Shown in pieces: positions 53,702 to 53,943 of a stretch of DNA of 53,943 bases. Each line of letters opens with the position of its first letter. Position 1 is the first letter of the stretch. Below the pieces are notes generated by a model that was given only the letters and a program-made list of their open reading frames with translations, was not told the DNA's origin and ran no database searches. Source of the DNA: Candidatus Gastranaerophilales bacterium (GTDB taxonomy: Bacteria; Cyanobacteriota; Vampirovibrionia; Gastranaerophilales; Gastranaerophilaceae); the NCBI GenBank assembly GCA_944323595.1, contig CALUTF010000010.1, forward strand, positions 1 to 53,943. The letters run 5' to 3'. The position numbers and the translations under genes were made by a program.

Positions 53702-53943
53702 GGCGAGCGCAGTATCCCCCCACCCAAAATCAGACATTAAGTCAGATTTTGTGCGGGTCCCTGCTAACGCCCCGCTTGATTAAGATATTTAATTATCATA
53801 ATGGTGAGTACATTAACTCTCACCCAAAATCCGTCATTGAGTCAGATTTTGTGCGGGTTTCTGCTGACGCCCCGCTTGATTAAGATATTTAATTATCATA
53901 ATGGTGAGTACATTAACTCTCACCCAAAATCCGTCATTGAGTC
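53702..53943. repeat. tRNA-5'-end-associated tandem repeat, tRNA-Ala copy (continues past window)
   Basis: Going away from the tRNA-Ala start: an inverted partial tRNA copy GGCGAGCGCAGT (53702-53713, 12 matches with a 2-nt gap); a hairpin around AGACATTAAGTC; CGG plus six bases; then an exact 11-nt copy of the tRNA start (53763-53773). A second 100-bp unit (53774-53873) ends in the same 11 nt with one change (53863-53873), and a third unit identical to it so far runs off the window. Each unit also has a GGTGAG/CTCACC hairpin and a conserved AT-rich box (AATTNAATANCTTAATCAA) just before the tRNA or tRNA fragment. Compare 2585-2752. Confidence 0.85.

Noticed and set aside
53702-53943. CRISPR array
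   Set aside because: The units are near-identical over their whole ~100 bp, so there are no unique spacers between short repeats, and no cas genes are seen.

Overview
This is an AT-rich stretch of a Gram-negative (outer-membrane-bearing) bacterium. TolC-type channels, a two-partner secretion pair, a GT9 heptosyltransferase-like enzyme and an ArnT-like enzyme all point to a diderm. Several lineage-restricted proteins, for example one starting GMAASQARLL and an HNH protein with a short PVSFYG-type N-terminus, together with the anaerobe-like gene set, make me favour a gut Vampirovibrionia/Gastranaerophilales (Melainabacteria) genome. That assignment is inference from general resemblance, not a search.

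Layout. 1-8.6 kb: lineage-specific proteins (two HExxH proteins, a duplicated HNH/zinc-ribbon protein, a membrane-anchored helical-repeat protein), a TIGR04076 protein, a sugar nucleotidyltransferase, tRNA-Met and tRNA-Lys. 8.7-11.1 kb: a GtrB/DPM-like polyprenyl-phosphate glycosyltransferase and an ArnT/GT39-like membrane transferase, ending at a hairpin terminator. 11.2-23.2 kb: a long minus-strand surface-glycan locus. It makes GDP-L-fucose (gmd, fcl) and encodes an alpha-1,3-type (GT10) and an alpha-1,2-type (GT11, fused to DUF1796) fucosyltransferase, two LbH acyltransferases and GT2/GT8-like/GT9/GT-D transferases. Two genes here carry 11-base poly-G tracts, one of them currently frameshifted, which suggests a phase-variable, Lewis-antigen-like fucosylated glycan. 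23.3-26.3 kb: NADP-type glutamate dehydrogenase, divergent from a SIMPL protein and a secreted protein. 26.3-30.2 kb: a MarR-EmrA-EamA operon divergent from a TolC gene around a perfect 24-bp palindrome. 30.2-32.4 kb: folate genes (PabB-PabC fusion, PabA). 32.4-50 kb: a two-partner secretion locus with TpsB and a 5170-residue filamentous adhesin whose C-terminus is a PilZ domain with intact c-di-GMP-binding motifs. 50-53.9 kb: small membrane proteins, a holin-4-2-type protein, a second DMT transporter, a CzcC-like TolC protein, and tRNA-Ala.

The most unusual signals are (1) a PilZ domain on a Sec-exported giant adhesin; (2) a tRNA-5'-end repeat element: upstream of both tRNA-Met and tRNA-Ala lie units that copy exactly the first 11 nt of that tRNA, set six bases from a CGG next to a conserved GACATTWAGTC palindrome, with an inverted partial copy of the same tRNA nearby; (3) the poly-G-switched fucosyl-glycan locus; and (4) a marR-emrA-tolC set whose inner-membrane partner appears to be a DMT (EamA) protein and not an MFS pump.
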